This document shows, piece by piece, positions 9,316 to 18,390 of a stretch of DNA of 64,000 bases (position 1 is the stretch's first letter; each line of letters begins with the position of its first letter). Made by a program: the position numbers and the translations under genes. This stretch comes from an uncultured Burkholderiales bacterium. GTDB lineage: Bacteria; Pseudomonadota; Gammaproteobacteria; Burkholderiales; Burkholderiaceae_C. The notes beneath the pieces are model-generated. The model saw only the letters and a program-made list of their open reading frames with translations, searched no databases and was not told where the DNA came from. The DNA lies in contig CAIQHG010000021.1 of the NCBI GenBank assembly GCA_903871545.1, positions 21,129 through 85,128 on the forward strand, read 5' to 3'.

Positions 9316-10086
9316 ATGAATTCTCCTCTTCACGCTCTCATCACAGGTGCAACCAGTGGGATTGGACTCTCACTTGCGCGCTCCTTTTTGCAGGAGGGTT
9401 ACAGGGTAAGCGTTTGTTCAAGATCTGCAAAAACCAAATCCCACTTATTCGCCCCGCAGCTAAAAGCAAACAACGTCCAGCTGATAGATATGGATGCGAC
9501 CTTAAGACCAGATGTCGAGTCTGCTTTCAAAGAGGCCAAAGCAGGGTTTGGATCAGTCTCAGTGCTCATCAACAATGCGGGGCAGGCCTTGAGCGAGACA
9601 TTTGAGAAGTCCACTGCCGAGTTGCTTACAAACTTAATGTCTACCAACTTAATGAGTGTTTTTAACTGCTCTCAAGTAGCCTTGATGGATATGAAGTCAA
9701 ATCATTTTGGAAGAATCATCAATATAGCAAGCACAGCCGGGCTTATTGGTTACGCCTACACAAGTGCTTACTGTGCTTCAAAGCACGCTGTTATTGGTCT
9801 GTCCAAATCTCTTGCACTAGAACTTGCTAAGTCAGGCATTACAGTCAACTGCATTTGCCCTGGATTTACGGACACGCCTCTTGCAGAGCATGCCATCAAA
9901 AACATCGCGACGAAAACTCAAATGTCCTTAGAGGACGCCAAAAAAAGTCTAACCAAACTAAACCCAATGGGGAGAATGATCAATCCAGAGGAAATAGCTC
10001 ATACAGCCCTTTGGTTGGCCAGCAAAGGAGCAGCAAGCATTAACGGACAGGCGGTCTGTGTCTCGGGGGGGGAAGTGATGAATTAG
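9316..10086 (+). CDS. SDR-family oxidoreductase (possible 3-hydroxyacyl-CoA dehydrogenase)
   Basis: 256-residue classical short-chain dehydrogenase from ATG 9316; a TTG at 9310 is two codons upstream. It has the cofactor motif TGATSGIG (residues 10-17), NNAG (86-89) and a complete triad with Ser139, Tyr152 and Lys156 in SAYCASKHAV. Length and motifs fit NAD(P)-dependent 3-hydroxyacyl-CoA dehydrogenases. It is divergent from the anthranilate operon across a spacer of about 250 bases, so a shared regulatory region is likely and a role in the 3-hydroxyacyl-CoA oxidation step is plausible. It could equally be an unrelated 3-oxoacyl reductase. Confidence 0.9.
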   Translation: MNSPLHALITGATSGIGLSLARSFLQEGYRVSVCSRSAKTKSHLFAPQLKANNVQLIDMDATLRPDVESAFKEAKAGFGSVSVLINNAGQALSETFEKSTAELLTNLMSTNLMSVFNCSQVALMDMKSNHFGRIINIASTAGLIGYAYTSAYCASKHAVIGLSKSLALELAKSGITVNCICPGFTDTPLAEHAIKNIATKTQMSLEDAKKSLTKLNPMGRMINPEEIAHTALWLASKGAASINGQAVCVSGGEVMN

Positions 10087-10156
10087 TTTCGTGAATTTAG
10101 AATTTTAATTTTTATCCCCCCTCAACTAAACTACATTTAACCTTGGAGAATTAACT

Positions 10157-10642
10157 ATGAAAAAAGTATCCCTATTAGCGCTGTGTTTGTTAGCTTTGTC
10201 CACTCCCTCATGGGCAGCTGAGTATATGGACAAAACCCCTTTCCAACTATCCAGGGCGTTCTCTCCGGGTGTGATCACCCAGGGCGGTAAAACCGTATGG
10301 GTTGCAGGTCAAACATCCACAGTTGACAGCACGGGCAAAGATATTTCCAATAACTTTGAAGCTCAGGTTAAACAAGACTTCGCCCAAGTAGACGCTGTCC
10401 TCAGGGATGCCGGTGGGTCGCTTGCCAATGTGGTTCAGATGACCGTTTTTATTAAAGAATCTAGATACGGAGACAAGTTTGTAGAGATGCGCAAAGACTT
10501 TTTCAAAAACGGCAACTACCCCGGTAGCGCACTCATTACGGTGACCAACTTTGCAAGACCAGGGATAGAGATTGAAATTCAAGCCGTAGGGGTCATTGGG
10601 GATGAATGTTCCAGTGAGAACAGGTGCTCAGTCAAAAAGTAA
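10157..10642 (+). CDS. Exported RidA-family protein
   Basis: 161 residues: an N-terminal signal peptide (MKK, a hydrophobic stretch LLALCLLALS, cleavage near PSWAAEY) and then a complete RidA domain (VWVAGQTS, the helix around VDAVLRDAGGSLANVVQMTVF, and IEIEIQAVGVI at the end). The start has TTGGAG 7 bases before ATG. A RidA fold sent to the periplasm is less usual than the cytoplasmic form at 2.1 kb. Its function may be deaminating reactive imines outside the cytoplasm or binding small molecules; neither is shown. A short Cys pair (ECSSENRC) occurs at the C-terminus. The EamA transporter gene follows in the same direction. Confidence 0.88.
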   Translation: MKKVSLLALCLLALSTPSWAAEYMDKTPFQLSRAFSPGVITQGGKTVWVAGQTSTVDSTGKDISNNFEAQVKQDFAQVDAVLRDAGGSLANVVQMTVFIKESRYGDKFVEMRKDFFKNGNYPGSALITVTNFARPGIEIEIQAVGVIGDECSSENRCSVKK

Positions 10643-10693
10643 TTCAAATTCTGGATTAAAACCCGGGTCACGACCCGAGCGCATAATAAGTCA

Positions 10694-11596
10694 ATGCAAA
10701 ATACTAAAAATAAGCTATCTACACAGGCCTTTTTAACCTTACTGTTAATCGGATTCATGATGGGGGCCAACCATGTGAGTGCACGGTTTGCATTTAATGA
10801 CGGATTGGACGTGAACACAGCGGTAATGACTCGATCGTTCGTTACTTGTTTAGTTGTGATGATCTTGATCACTATTCAAAGAATACCCAGGAGCGTCACA
10901 GCTTTGCACATGAAATACCTTATTGGTGTTGGCATTCTTTTGACGGTTCAAAGTACTTGCCTTTACGGGGCAGTGGCTAGGATGCCGGTGGCCTTGGCTT
11001 TACTTGCGTTTAACACGTATCCTCTTTTTGTAGCTTTACTGGCAAGGGTCTTTTTTAAAGAGGTGATTGAGCGCAAAGTTATCCTTTTAATGCCTCTGAT
11101 GCTGATTGGACTGTGCTTGGCGTTGGATGTATTTGGAGCAGCCTCTGGCCTGAGTGCAGCTGCCCGTTGGAGCGTTATTGGAACAGGTGTGGCACTTGCA
11201 CTCACCGCAGCCTTTACGATGTCTATTGCACTATTGATTATTCAACACGGCACTGCAGGGGTAAATGGCCTTCTCAGGTCCGCCCTTAGCATGGGTACGG
11301 TTGCGGCAATTACTTTAGTAGCTTGTGCCGTTCAAGGTGGCCCTCATTTCCCACAGCACTACTCGGGATGGATGGGACTGGGGTTACTGATTTTCTTTTA
11401 CGGCACTGGTTTCACCATCATGTTCACAGTGTTGCCACGCTTGGGGGCCGTAGGAAACACATCCATCATGAACGTGGAGCCCGTGTGTGCACTGGTACTT
11501 GCCTGGTTTATTTTGGACCAGCAAGTCACCACCTCGCAAGGGATTGGAGCTTTTATAGTGGTGAGTGGAGCAATTTTACTTGGGCTAAGAAAATAG
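10694..11596 (+). CDS. EamA-family (DMT superfamily) transporter
   Basis: 300-residue inner-membrane protein with about ten hydrophobic segments arranged as two EamA repeats, for example TLLLIGFMMGANHVSARFAF in the first and GLGLLIFFYGTGFTIMF followed by NVEPVCALVLAWFI in the second. The NxEP motif near the end is typical of EamA metabolite exporters (RhaT/YedA/PecM-like). The substrate is unknown. It is 51 bases downstream of the exported RidA gene and probably shares its transcript. A small GC-rich dyad (CGGGTC AC GACCCG, 10664-10677) lies in the gap without a T-run. No strong Shine-Dalgarno precedes the ATG. Confidence 0.9.
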   Translation: MQNTKNKLSTQAFLTLLLIGFMMGANHVSARFAFNDGLDVNTAVMTRSFVTCLVVMILITIQRIPRSVTALHMKYLIGVGILLTVQSTCLYGAVARMPVALALLAFNTYPLFVALLARVFFKEVIERKVILLMPLMLIGLCLALDVFGAASGLSAAARWSVIGTGVALALTAAFTMSIALLIIQHGTAGVNGLLRSALSMGTVAAITLVACAVQGGPHFPQHYSGWMGLGLLIFFYGTGFTIMFTVLPRLGAVGNTSIMNVEPVCALVLAWFILDQQVTTSQGIGAFIVVSGAILLGLRK

Positions 11597-11666
11597 CTTC
11601 ATGAGTCTTAACCAGAATGCTATTTACATAACCCAACTATTATTATTTTTAGAAGTTAATCTTTCT

Positions 11667-12470
11667 TCAATTAGTAAATTCAATCAAACAAGCTAAGACC
11701 TCGTCGGGGGCCTCAGCCATCAGGGCGTGCCCCGCGCCCTTTAGGACTTTAAGTTGTGAGTCATTAATTTGTTCAGCCAATTTGCGTGATGATTTGGCAG
11801 ATATCATTTTGTCCTCATCACCGCAAACGATTAGGGTTGCAAGTTTAAGCTCTTTTAAAAGAGCCGCATCTATAGAGTAGTTATTACAGGCAGTCAGGTC
11901 TGTAAAAAAGACCCCCTCCTTTTGTCTCTCCATGAGCCTTTGGTTGGCCCCAAGCATCCACATGCCTGGAACTGAGTTGCGACCCATTTGGGCTTGACTC
12001 GAGTGGGAGAAGTTGTTGACCATTGAGACGGCTTTGCCTTGCTCATTTTTAGCAGCGTCTAAAAGCACTTCAGAGACCGGCATAGGTGCTGAAGTGGCAA
12101 TGAGAATCAATTTTTTAACCCGAGCGCGAAATTTAAGTGCAATTTCCAAAGCAATGAGCGAGCCCATGCTGTGCCCAACCAAGTAGACCTCCCCAAGTTG
12201 GAGCGCGTCCAACAAGTCGCAAACCCAACCAGCAAGCTCATTGACCGAGGATAAAGGATCGCCCTCACTTAGTCCGTGCCCCGGCAAGTCTGGTGCAAAT
12301 GTATTGAAACCATGGTGTGCAAACCACCTACTTTGCAGCGCCCAACAGGAGTGGTCTAATTGCGCGCCGTGAATAAAAAAGATGGAGGGCTTGTCCGCAG
12401 AGATTTCAGCGTGACTATCGGCTTTACCCAAATATACGTAGTTACTGTGCGAGTTGACGGTGATTCTCAT
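11667..12470 (-). CDS. Alpha/beta hydrolase
   Basis: 267-residue alpha/beta-hydrolase-fold protein. It shows the HG oxyanion motif FFIHGAQLDHSCW, the nucleophile elbow VGHSMGSLIALE, the acid region IVCGDEDKMISA and the C-terminal His in LKGAGHALMAEAP. This layout fits esterases, haloperoxidase-like or BioH/MenH-like hydrolases. Its ATG is 2 bases after the sulfhydrylase stop and has AAAGG upstream, so it is the last gene of a Bug protein - sulfhydrylase - hydrolase transcript. A role in hydrolysing an O-acyl or thioester substrate next to homocysteine metabolism is possible, but no specific substrate can be read. Confidence 0.88.
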   Translation of the reverse strand: MRITVNSHSNYVYLGKADSHAEISADKPSIFFIHGAQLDHSCWALQSRWFAHHGFNTFAPDLPGHGLSEGDPLSSVNELAGWVCDLLDALQLGEVYLVGHSMGSLIALEIALKFRARVKKLILIATSAPMPVSEVLLDAAKNEQGKAVSMVNNFSHSSQAQMGRNSVPGMWMLGANQRLMERQKEGVFFTDLTACNNYSIDAALLKELKLATLIVCGDEDKMISAKSSRKLAEQINDSQLKVLKGAGHALMAEAPDEVLACLIEFTN

Positions 12471-12472
12471 TT

Positions 12473-13768
12473 TTATGCCTTTGCAGCAGCGTTTAAGCCT
12501 TTTTTCAGATCATCGATTAAATCTTTAGGATCCTCAAGACCGATGGACAGTCTAATGGTTCCAGGATGGATGCCTGAGAGTATTAAATCGTCATCGGACA
12601 TCCTGTAATGCGTCGTTGAGGCCGGATGGATCACCAAAGACTTTGCGTCTCCGACGTTTGCAAGGTGGGAGAAGACTCTCAAAGCTTCAATGAAAACTTT
12701 ACCGGCTTTGCGACCGCCCTTGAGATTAAAGGTAAACACAGAGGAGCATCCTTTGGGCATAATTCGCTTGGCCAGTTCATGGTCTGGGTGGCTGGGTAAA
12801 TCGGGATGAATGACAGATTCAATTTCTCCATCCTGTGCTGTTCGCTCCATTAAAAAAGACAAAACGCTTCTCGTGTTCTCAATATGCCTAGACATCCTTA
12901 GACCAAGCGTCTCAACGCCCTGAAGGATTTGAAAGGCAGACATGGGGCTTAAACAGGCACCAAAGTCTCTTAGCCCCTCTCGCCTGGCCCTTAAGAGGAA
13001 AGCAGCCACGGTCGATTCATCAGAGAAATTCATACCGTGAAAGCCCTCGTACTCTTCGCTCAACCCGGGAAACTTGGTGCTTGCACGCCAATCAAATTTA
13101 CCCGAATCAACTACAACACCGCCCACCACTGTCCCGTGGCCACTTAAGAACTTGGTGGCGGAGTGAAACAAAAGGTCTGCTCCTAGATCAAAGGGCTTTA
13201 AAAGGTAAGGTGTAGTGAATGTGGCGTCTACCAAAAGAGGGAGTTGATGCGCGTGTGCAATACTGGAGACCCCAGAGATATCTAAAACATCCAGACCCGG
13301 GTTACCCAGGACTTCACCAAAGAGGAGCCGAGTTTCTGGATTTACCGCTTTAGCCCAAGCGCTTAGGTCCCGAGGGTCCACAAAAGTAGTTGTGATGCCA
13401 AAGCGAGGTAGCGTGTATGCAAGTAAATTATGTGACCCTCCGTAAAGAGATCTGCTTGCAACTATATGTCCCCCTGAGCCCATTAGTGTTGCAATAACCA
13501 AGTGCAGCGCGGCTTGGCCGGAGGCAACTGCGACCGCGCCCACGCCTCCCTCTAGGGCGGCCACGCGCTCCTCTAAAACGGCAGTTGTAGGGTTGGAGAT
13601 TCTTGAGTAGACGTGCCCCCCTCGCTCCATATTAAAGAGGGACGCGGCGTGCTCCGAGTCCTTGAATACAAATGAGGTGGTAAGGTAGATGGGTAGCGCT
13701 CTTGCACCAAATTCTTGATCAGGCGTTTGACCTGCATGCAAGGACAATGTATCAAACTTAAAGGGCAT
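12473..13768 (-). CDS. metY: O-acetylhomoserine sulfhydrylase (Cys/Met-metabolism PLP enzyme)
   Basis: 431 residues from ATG 13768, the usual length for O-acetylhomoserine aminocarboxypropyltransferase. A longer frame to 13828 would run into the preceding Bug gene, which ends at 13780. Motifs are SRISNPT (residues 55-61), ALEGG (71-75), ASGQAA (82-87) and the PLP lysine Lys206 in HSATKFLSGHG. The enzyme uses PLP to combine O-acetylhomoserine (or O-succinylhomoserine) with sulfide, giving homocysteine for methionine synthesis. AAGG lies upstream of the ATG. Cystathionine gamma-synthase/lyase relatives are shorter, near 380-400, so metY is preferred. The presence of a Bug-type binding protein upstream is odd for a methionine gene. 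Confidence 0.87.
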   Translation of the reverse strand: MPFKFDTLSLHAGQTPDQEFGARALPIYLTTSFVFKDSEHAASLFNMERGGHVYSRISNPTTAVLEERVAALEGGVGAVAVASGQAALHLVIATLMGSGGHIVASRSLYGGSHNLLAYTLPRFGITTTFVDPRDLSAWAKAVNPETRLLFGEVLGNPGLDVLDISGVSSIAHAHQLPLLVDATFTTPYLLKPFDLGADLLFHSATKFLSGHGTVVGGVVVDSGKFDWRASTKFPGLSEEYEGFHGMNFSDESTVAAFLLRARREGLRDFGACLSPMSAFQILQGVETLGLRMSRHIENTRSVLSFLMERTAQDGEIESVIHPDLPSHPDHELAKRIMPKGCSSVFTFNLKGGRKAGKVFIEALRVFSHLANVGDAKSLVIHPASTTHYRMSDDDLILSGIHPGTIRLSIGLEDPKDLIDDLKKGLNAAAKA

Positions 13769-13779
13769 ATCTTTGAGCC

Positions 13780-14826
13780 TTAATTTTCGTTTAGATTGAT
13801 GTTTGAATCTTTTATCACCTTTGACCACATAGTCATCTCGCTGTGAATGCGCTTGGCGGAGTCTGCGGGTGTCATATAGTTGGTGTAGACACCGGCCGTT
13901 AACATTCTCTCTTGTACGTCAGCTCTTTGTAAAATGATTTTAAGCGCGTCATTTAGCTGTGTAACGATTGCTTTGGGGGTGCCTGCAGGGGCTAAAACAC
14001 CGAACATGGAGACCACATCAAAGTTGGCCATGCCTGTGGCCTCCGTAACAGTTGGAATATCAGGCAATTGACTTATTCTTTTTGAAGTGGAGACTGCAAG
14101 CGCTCTTAATTTCCCTGTTTGAATAAAAGAGATCGCGGCGGGTACGGTCTCAGACATGCAAAGTACTTGGCCACCAACCAAATCGGTCATTGCGGGCCCA
14201 CTGCCTTTATACGGAATGTGCAGCATATCTAACCCTTGTTGGAATCGAAACATCTCCATGGCGAGTCGCTGAGGAGCACCTGCACCGGAAGACGCAAAGG
14301 TCAATTTACCTGGATTGGCTTTAGCGTAGGCTATAAATTCTTTCATGTTCTTGACTGGCAAACTGGGATTCACCACAAAGACCAGTGGGACTATTCCGAC
14401 TACAGCAACCGGGCTAAAGTCTTTTTCCAAATCGTAGCGAAGAGCTGCTTTTTCTAGGTTCGCGTTGATTGAGTGAGAGGTCAGGGCCCCCAGTAAAAGC
14501 GTGTATCCATCGGCTGTGGACTTAGCTACTAATTCAGCACCTAAATTGCCGCTGTCACCCGATTTATTCTCAACTAAGACCTGTTGACTCAAGGACTTTG
14601 AGAGCTCTTGGGCCACAATGCGACCAATCACATCTGTCGCGCCCCCCGGTGGGAAGGGGACGACGAGCTTGATAGGATGTTGGGGGTAGTTTGAGGACTG
14701 AGCCCACGAGGACTGGGGAGACAAAGTACACAGGAGCGCGCACATAAAAGCGAAAAGAATTTCGCTTCTCCAAGTGCGAGATGAAGGGTCTTGCGGGACA
14801 TGTGGTGCAGTAGATAAAAATTTCAT
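13780..14826 (-). CDS. Bug/TctC-family periplasmic solute-binding protein
   Basis: 348-residue binding protein with an unusually long N-region before its signal peptide (hydrophobic ILFAFMCALLCTL, cleavage near SSWAQS at about 43). The first Bug landmark follows: PIKLVVPFPPGGATDVIGR. Later signatures are NKSGDSGNLGAELVAKS, FASSGAGAPQRLAMEMF and HIPYKGSGPAMTDLVGGQV. Bug proteins bind carboxylates, amino acids or nicotinate-like ligands in the periplasm and often lack a dedicated TctAB permease nearby, as here. A start nearer the hydrophobic segment is possible. The gene is transcribed towards metY with a gap of 11 bases. Confidence 0.9.
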   Translation of the reverse strand: MKFLSTAPHVPQDPSSRTWRSEILFAFMCALLCTLSPQSSWAQSSNYPQHPIKLVVPFPPGGATDVIGRIVAQELSKSLSQQVLVENKSGDSGNLGAELVAKSTADGYTLLLGALTSHSINANLEKAALRYDLEKDFSPVAVVGIVPLVFVVNPSLPVKNMKEFIAYAKANPGKLTFASSGAGAPQRLAMEMFRFQQGLDMLHIPYKGSGPAMTDLVGGQVLCMSETVPAAISFIQTGKLRALAVSTSKRISQLPDIPTVTEATGMANFDVVSMFGVLAPAGTPKAIVTQLNDALKIILQRADVQERMLTAGVYTNYMTPADSAKRIHSEMTMWSKVIKDSNINLNEN

Positions 14827-15167
14827 ATCGTTGGTGTTGGATGTTTAAGGTCGATTTTTATGCTCTATTTTTACGCTCAATTTTTACGCTCAATTTTTTT
14901 TCGGCCCTGGGCAATATAGTTCTTTTTCACTCATCAATCTATTTTTTTAGAAGGCCGAGTGTTAAGGAGCTCCAAATGTAGCGTGCTTGGGTAATGAGAA
15001 TAGACGGATTTAGGGAAAGTGCCTAGGGAAAATGCTTAGAACACTAAGCAAGCATAACTAGAGACTCAAGCCTTTGATTATTTCGTCTAATTTTAAGACT
15101 TAATATTTGAGCTTCTTGCAAAAGTGTTTTTAAGCTCAGGGATTGTTTGAATCAATCAACCAAAAGT
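14827..15167. other. Spacer upstream of the Bug gene
   Basis: About 340 bases with no plausible gene. It should hold the promoter of the leftward Bug-metY-hydrolase transcript. A small direct repeat (TTTTACGCTCAATTTTT repeated at about 14870-14897) is present. Nothing else was recognised. Confidence 0.35.
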
Positions 15168-15590
15168 CTATTTTTTCACCCCCTCTGGGTGCAGGTTTCT
15201 CCCTCTCCTCAATACCCGTAGCATCTCTACTGATATGACCTACGATGTGGCCACCAATGCTTTCTTGACCAAAGCCTCGTGCACCCGCTCAGCCAAACGA
15301 GTACGGGCAAACTCAGCAAAGGCTTTGAAGGGTTGAATCTGTGAAAATACCTAGGATCGATTTTTTGCAAGGAAAGAATGGGCCATGACTCCCCCGTCAT
15401 TTCCTGGGCGACCAAAGTCCAGGGACTTATCGTCACCGAGCTCCTCAATGCGAGCCACCTGTAGGGCTTGGATCAAGCGTTCAAGTTTGGGTGGGAAGTT
15501 TCCTACTTCTTGTTGTAAAACAGGAATTATTTCTTGCTGAAATGTGTTCAAGCGTTGAAAATATTTGCTTTTTAATCGTATGATTGACAC
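15168..15590 (-). pseudogene. Decayed DDE transposase remnant (IS4/IS1182-like)
   Basis: Read on the minus strand, the frame starting at 15590 has a transposase-like N-terminus (LERLIQALQVARIEEL, then GRPGNDGGVMAHSFLAK). It meets a stop at 15353-15351 and continues in the same frame with FAEFARTRLAERVHEALV, a block typical of these transposases. After another stop and a +1/-1 shift it reads GHISRDATGIEEREKPAP, the segment carrying the first catalytic Asp. A stretch of roughly 30-60 residues between FLAK and FAEFA is missing, and everything past the first Asp is gone. So this is a dead, internally deleted insertion-sequence relic. No terminal inverted repeats or target duplication were recognised. 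Confidence 0.75.
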
Positions 15591-15723
15591 TAGGCTTTGA
15601 CATAGATGTTGTAACCTTTAACCTAGCCAGAAATGGCGGCCTATATCTATACTTTTGGCGCTACATTAGCAATTAATTCTTCGCAAAGTTAGACTTTTGC
15701 AACTACCTCATTTTTAAACAAAA

Positions 15724-16485
15724 ATGAACTCACTCCAAACTTTTCACCCAGATGAGCAAAAGTGCCGTCTACAGCTTGCGGCTTGTTACCGCATTTTTGC
15801 ATACTTGGGTTGGACCGAGATGATCTACAACCACATCACTCTCAGGCTTCCAAGCACAGTAAGCGCAAAGGAATCTCACTTTTTAATCAATCCCTTTGGA
15901 CTTCATTACACTGAGGTGACAGCCAGTAATTTAGTGAAGATTGATCTCTCAGGGCAGATTTTGGATGACTCTGAATACCCCATCAACCCCGCAGGATTAG
16001 TGGTTCACAGTGCGTTGCACGCAAACCTGAGCGGCGCACACTGCATCATGCACACACACACCACAGCTGGGGTCGCCGTGGCTTGTATGGAAGGGGGTCT
16101 AGAGCAAAGTAATTTTTATAGCGCCCAACTGCATAATATGGTGGCCTACCATGACTTTGAAGGGATTACTGTTCGCTCGGATGAGACCCCCCGACTTTTA
16201 AAAAGTATTGGAAACCGCCAGGCAGTGATCCTGAGGAATCATGGGCTCCTGACTTGGGGGGAAACTCTCCCCTACACCTTCTCTGTCCTATGGACCTTGC
16301 AGCGAGCGTGTGAGATCCAAGCAGCAACTGCAAGTATGGGAGACAGGCGAATGGTAAGCCCTGAAGTGGCGCAAAGGGCAACTAAGGATTCATTCCAGTT
16401 CAGCCCAACCAACGGTGCGGGAGAGGACCTATTTGATGCGATGGTGCGCTTAGTTGACCGAGCAGACAGTAGTTACAAAAGCTGA
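15724..16485 (+). CDS. Class II aldolase/adducin-family protein
   Basis: 253-residue protein of the AraD/FucA fold. Zinc ligands can be placed at His110 and His112 (MHTHTTAGVA) with a third at LRNHGLLTWG. The N-terminal YRIFAYLGWTEMIYNHIT is characteristic of the bacterial alpha-adducin-like branch. The family cleaves or epimerises sugar phosphates, but this branch also includes decarboxylases and uncharacterised enzymes beside Bug or TRAP transporters. It converges with the Bug gene at 16519 and is preceded by the transposase remnant. The reaction cannot be assigned. Confidence 0.88.
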   Translation: MNSLQTFHPDEQKCRLQLAACYRIFAYLGWTEMIYNHITLRLPSTVSAKESHFLINPFGLHYTEVTASNLVKIDLSGQILDDSEYPINPAGLVVHSALHANLSGAHCIMHTHTTAGVAVACMEGGLEQSNFYSAQLHNMVAYHDFEGITVRSDETPRLLKSIGNRQAVILRNHGLLTWGETLPYTFSVLWTLQRACEIQAATASMGDRRMVSPEVAQRATKDSFQFSPTNGAGEDLFDAMVRLVDRADSSYKS

Positions 16486-16518
16486 CGCTTAGCGTTCAAC
16501 TGATTCAATCCTCCAACC

Positions 16519-17544
16519 TTAATCCGCACTAAAGCCCACTTGTTTAACAATGGGTTCCCACTTAAGGGTATCTCTTTTGAGGACATCTGCAAACTCTTGA
16601 GGGGAGGAAGATAGAGACTCCAAACCAAAAGTAGCAAGACCCTCGCTAACCTCTTTGGTTGCAAGTGCCACGCGTAAAGCCGAATTCAGTTTAGACACCA
16701 CGTCAACAGGGGCCTTTGCGGGTAAAAATATACCGAAGTATTCGTTATAGACCATATCCTTGTAACCCATCTCCACAAAAGTGGGAACATCAGGGGCGAA
16801 ACGGCTTCTTTTAGCACCTGCAACAACCAATATCCTGACTTTGCCGGTAGCAAGGTGCTGAATGATGTCTCCAACCGGCGCTGAGACAGCGGCTAAGTTA
16901 CCCCCCAACAAATCAAGCATAGCTGGCTGTGAGCCTCGGTAAGCAACGTGTTGATAATCGATTCCCGCCAACCGTCCAATAAGCATTCCCACAAAGTGCG
17001 GTGTGGAGCCAGCCGCAGGAGATCCAAAATTAGCCAACTGGGGGTTGGCCTTACTCCAAATTAAATAGTCTTGAAGAGTTTTGACGCTTTGGGGAACCAT
17101 GGGGCCGATTGCAAAGGCAAGATCAAATACACATGCCAGAGATACGGGCGTAACGTCGGCCACGGGGTCGTAGGGAAGTTTCTTGTAAATATGGGGATAG
17201 ATGGTGAACATAGAGGTGGGAGATTGCAAAACCACACTGCCGTCTAAGGGCTGCGATTTAATGTACTGAATCGCTATCTGTCCCCCTGCACCTGTTCGGT
17301 TATCCACAACAACGTTTTTTGCGTAATCAGGGGCCATTTTGGTTGCAAGTCTGCGGCACAGCGTGTCCGAGGTACCGCCCGCAGAAAAACCAGTCACTAT
17401 TCGAAGATTCTCAATAGAGTTACTTTGTGCGAGTAAAGATTTCTCGAATAATCCAAGAAACCCCAGTCCCGCCCCGGACTGAAGGACTCTTCGACGTGAA
17501 GGGTTAAGAGAAAATGAGGAGTCAGAGCGCTCAGATTGATGCAT
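16519..17544 (-). CDS. Bug/TctC-family solute-binding protein with Tat-type signal
   Basis: 341-residue Bug-family periplasmic binding protein. Its N-terminus has a twin-arginine pattern, SRRRVLQSGAGLGFLGL (about residues 16-32), cleaved probably after SLLAQS, so export by Tat is likely. Bug landmarks are RIVTGFSAGGTSDTLCRR, NRTGAGGQIA, FGSPAAGSTPHFVG and VAYRGSQPAMLDLLGG. The ligand is unknown. It converges with the class II aldolase gene, and the two could serve one substrate, though they are not co-transcribed. No membrane-subunit genes for a tripartite carrier lie nearby. Confidence 0.9.
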   Translation of the reverse strand: MHQSERSDSSFSLNPSRRRVLQSGAGLGFLGLFEKSLLAQSNSIENLRIVTGFSAGGTSDTLCRRLATKMAPDYAKNVVVDNRTGAGGQIAIQYIKSQPLDGSVVLQSPTSMFTIYPHIYKKLPYDPVADVTPVSLACVFDLAFAIGPMVPQSVKTLQDYLIWSKANPQLANFGSPAAGSTPHFVGMLIGRLAGIDYQHVAYRGSQPAMLDLLGGNLAAVSAPVGDIIQHLATGKVRILVVAGAKRSRFAPDVPTFVEMGYKDMVYNEYFGIFLPAKAPVDVVSKLNSALRVALATKEVSEGLATFGLESLSSSPQEFADVLKRDTLKWEPIVKQVGFSAD

Positions 17545-17764
17545 TGTATTTTCCTAGAGAAGGGGGCAAAACTGTTAGGTCTAGATAAAAAGTGTAGAGA
17601 TAAAAATTATGCCTGTGGCTAAGAAATAAATAATGATTGAACGCGTTAAATACCTACTCAGTTACCCTTAATTGAACCACTCTAGCTCTTGCATAGTCCC
17701 ACAGCTCAACAGAGCCCCATAGACCGCAAAACTCCAATATTTAAGGGCGCTTAATGCACAGCTT

Positions 17765-18109
17765 TTATTCTGCTGCGCTGACAAACGACACCACCAGCCC
17801 CCCAACAATAATTAAAAAACCACCGCCAAGTATTGCAAGGCTGGGAATAGTTCTAAACGTGATGTAACTGACTATTTGCCAAACAATAAATAGGGTTGCA
17901 ATGTACAGGCCCACCACACGCTCAAAAGGCAATGGCGCAAGATTGAGTAGCACGCCGTACCCAAAAAGCAAAACAGCTCCCAAAGCCAGCAACGGGAGCC
18001 TGTCCAAGCCAAGGCGCTCAAATATGCCAATCCGCACTAAGGCGTCCCCAGTGGTCTCAAGTGTGGTTGCCAGCACCAATAAGGCAATAGTAATAAGATA
18101 TTTTGTCAT
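17765..18109 (-). CDS. Small four-helix membrane protein (SMR/EamA-like half transporter)
   Basis: 114 residues almost entirely hydrophobic, with four predicted membrane segments (ITIALLVLATTLE, LPLLALGAVLLFGYGVLLNL, VVGLYIATLFIVWQIVSYIT, LAILGGGFLIIVGGLVV). The conserved-looking acidic residue in helix 1 (TTLETTGD), the mid-protein glycines and the length resemble small multidrug resistance proteins or single-repeat DMT proteins, which work as dimers. No specific substrate can be read. It stands alone, with spacers of 220 and 280 bases on its sides, and has only a weak ribosome-binding site. Confidence 0.75.
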   Translation of the reverse strand: MTKYLITIALLVLATTLETTGDALVRIGIFERLGLDRLPLLALGAVLLFGYGVLLNLAPLPFERVVGLYIATLFIVWQIVSYITFRTIPSLAILGGGFLIIVGGLVVSFVSAAE

Positions 18110-18390
18110 GGATTTATTTGAAAAATTTAAAAAAAGGATGGACAGTGACAGATAGAGTCTCTGAGCAAAAAATTAGCACTAAATAATCATAACAAAGAGT
18201 ACAAATTAATGTCTATCAACTTCATAAATCGCCTCTTCGGCAATTAAAAGAGCATTTGACAAAGGCCATTGAACGAAGTTTATTTAACGAAGTTCATTCA
18301 ACGCAGAACCAAAAAATTCAATTACAGTCTAAATAAAGACCCTACAAACCACTAGTCAAATGCAGCGCGTTTAATGTTAACCTAAAGTCA

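Noticed and set aside
10664..10677. CGGGTC-AC-GACCCG as an intrinsic terminator between RidA and EamA genes
   Set aside because: The loop would be two bases and no T-run follows.
12473..13828. Longer sulfhydrylase start at 13828
   Set aside because: It would overlap the Bug gene and add 20 basic residues; ATG 13768 gives the usual 431 residues.
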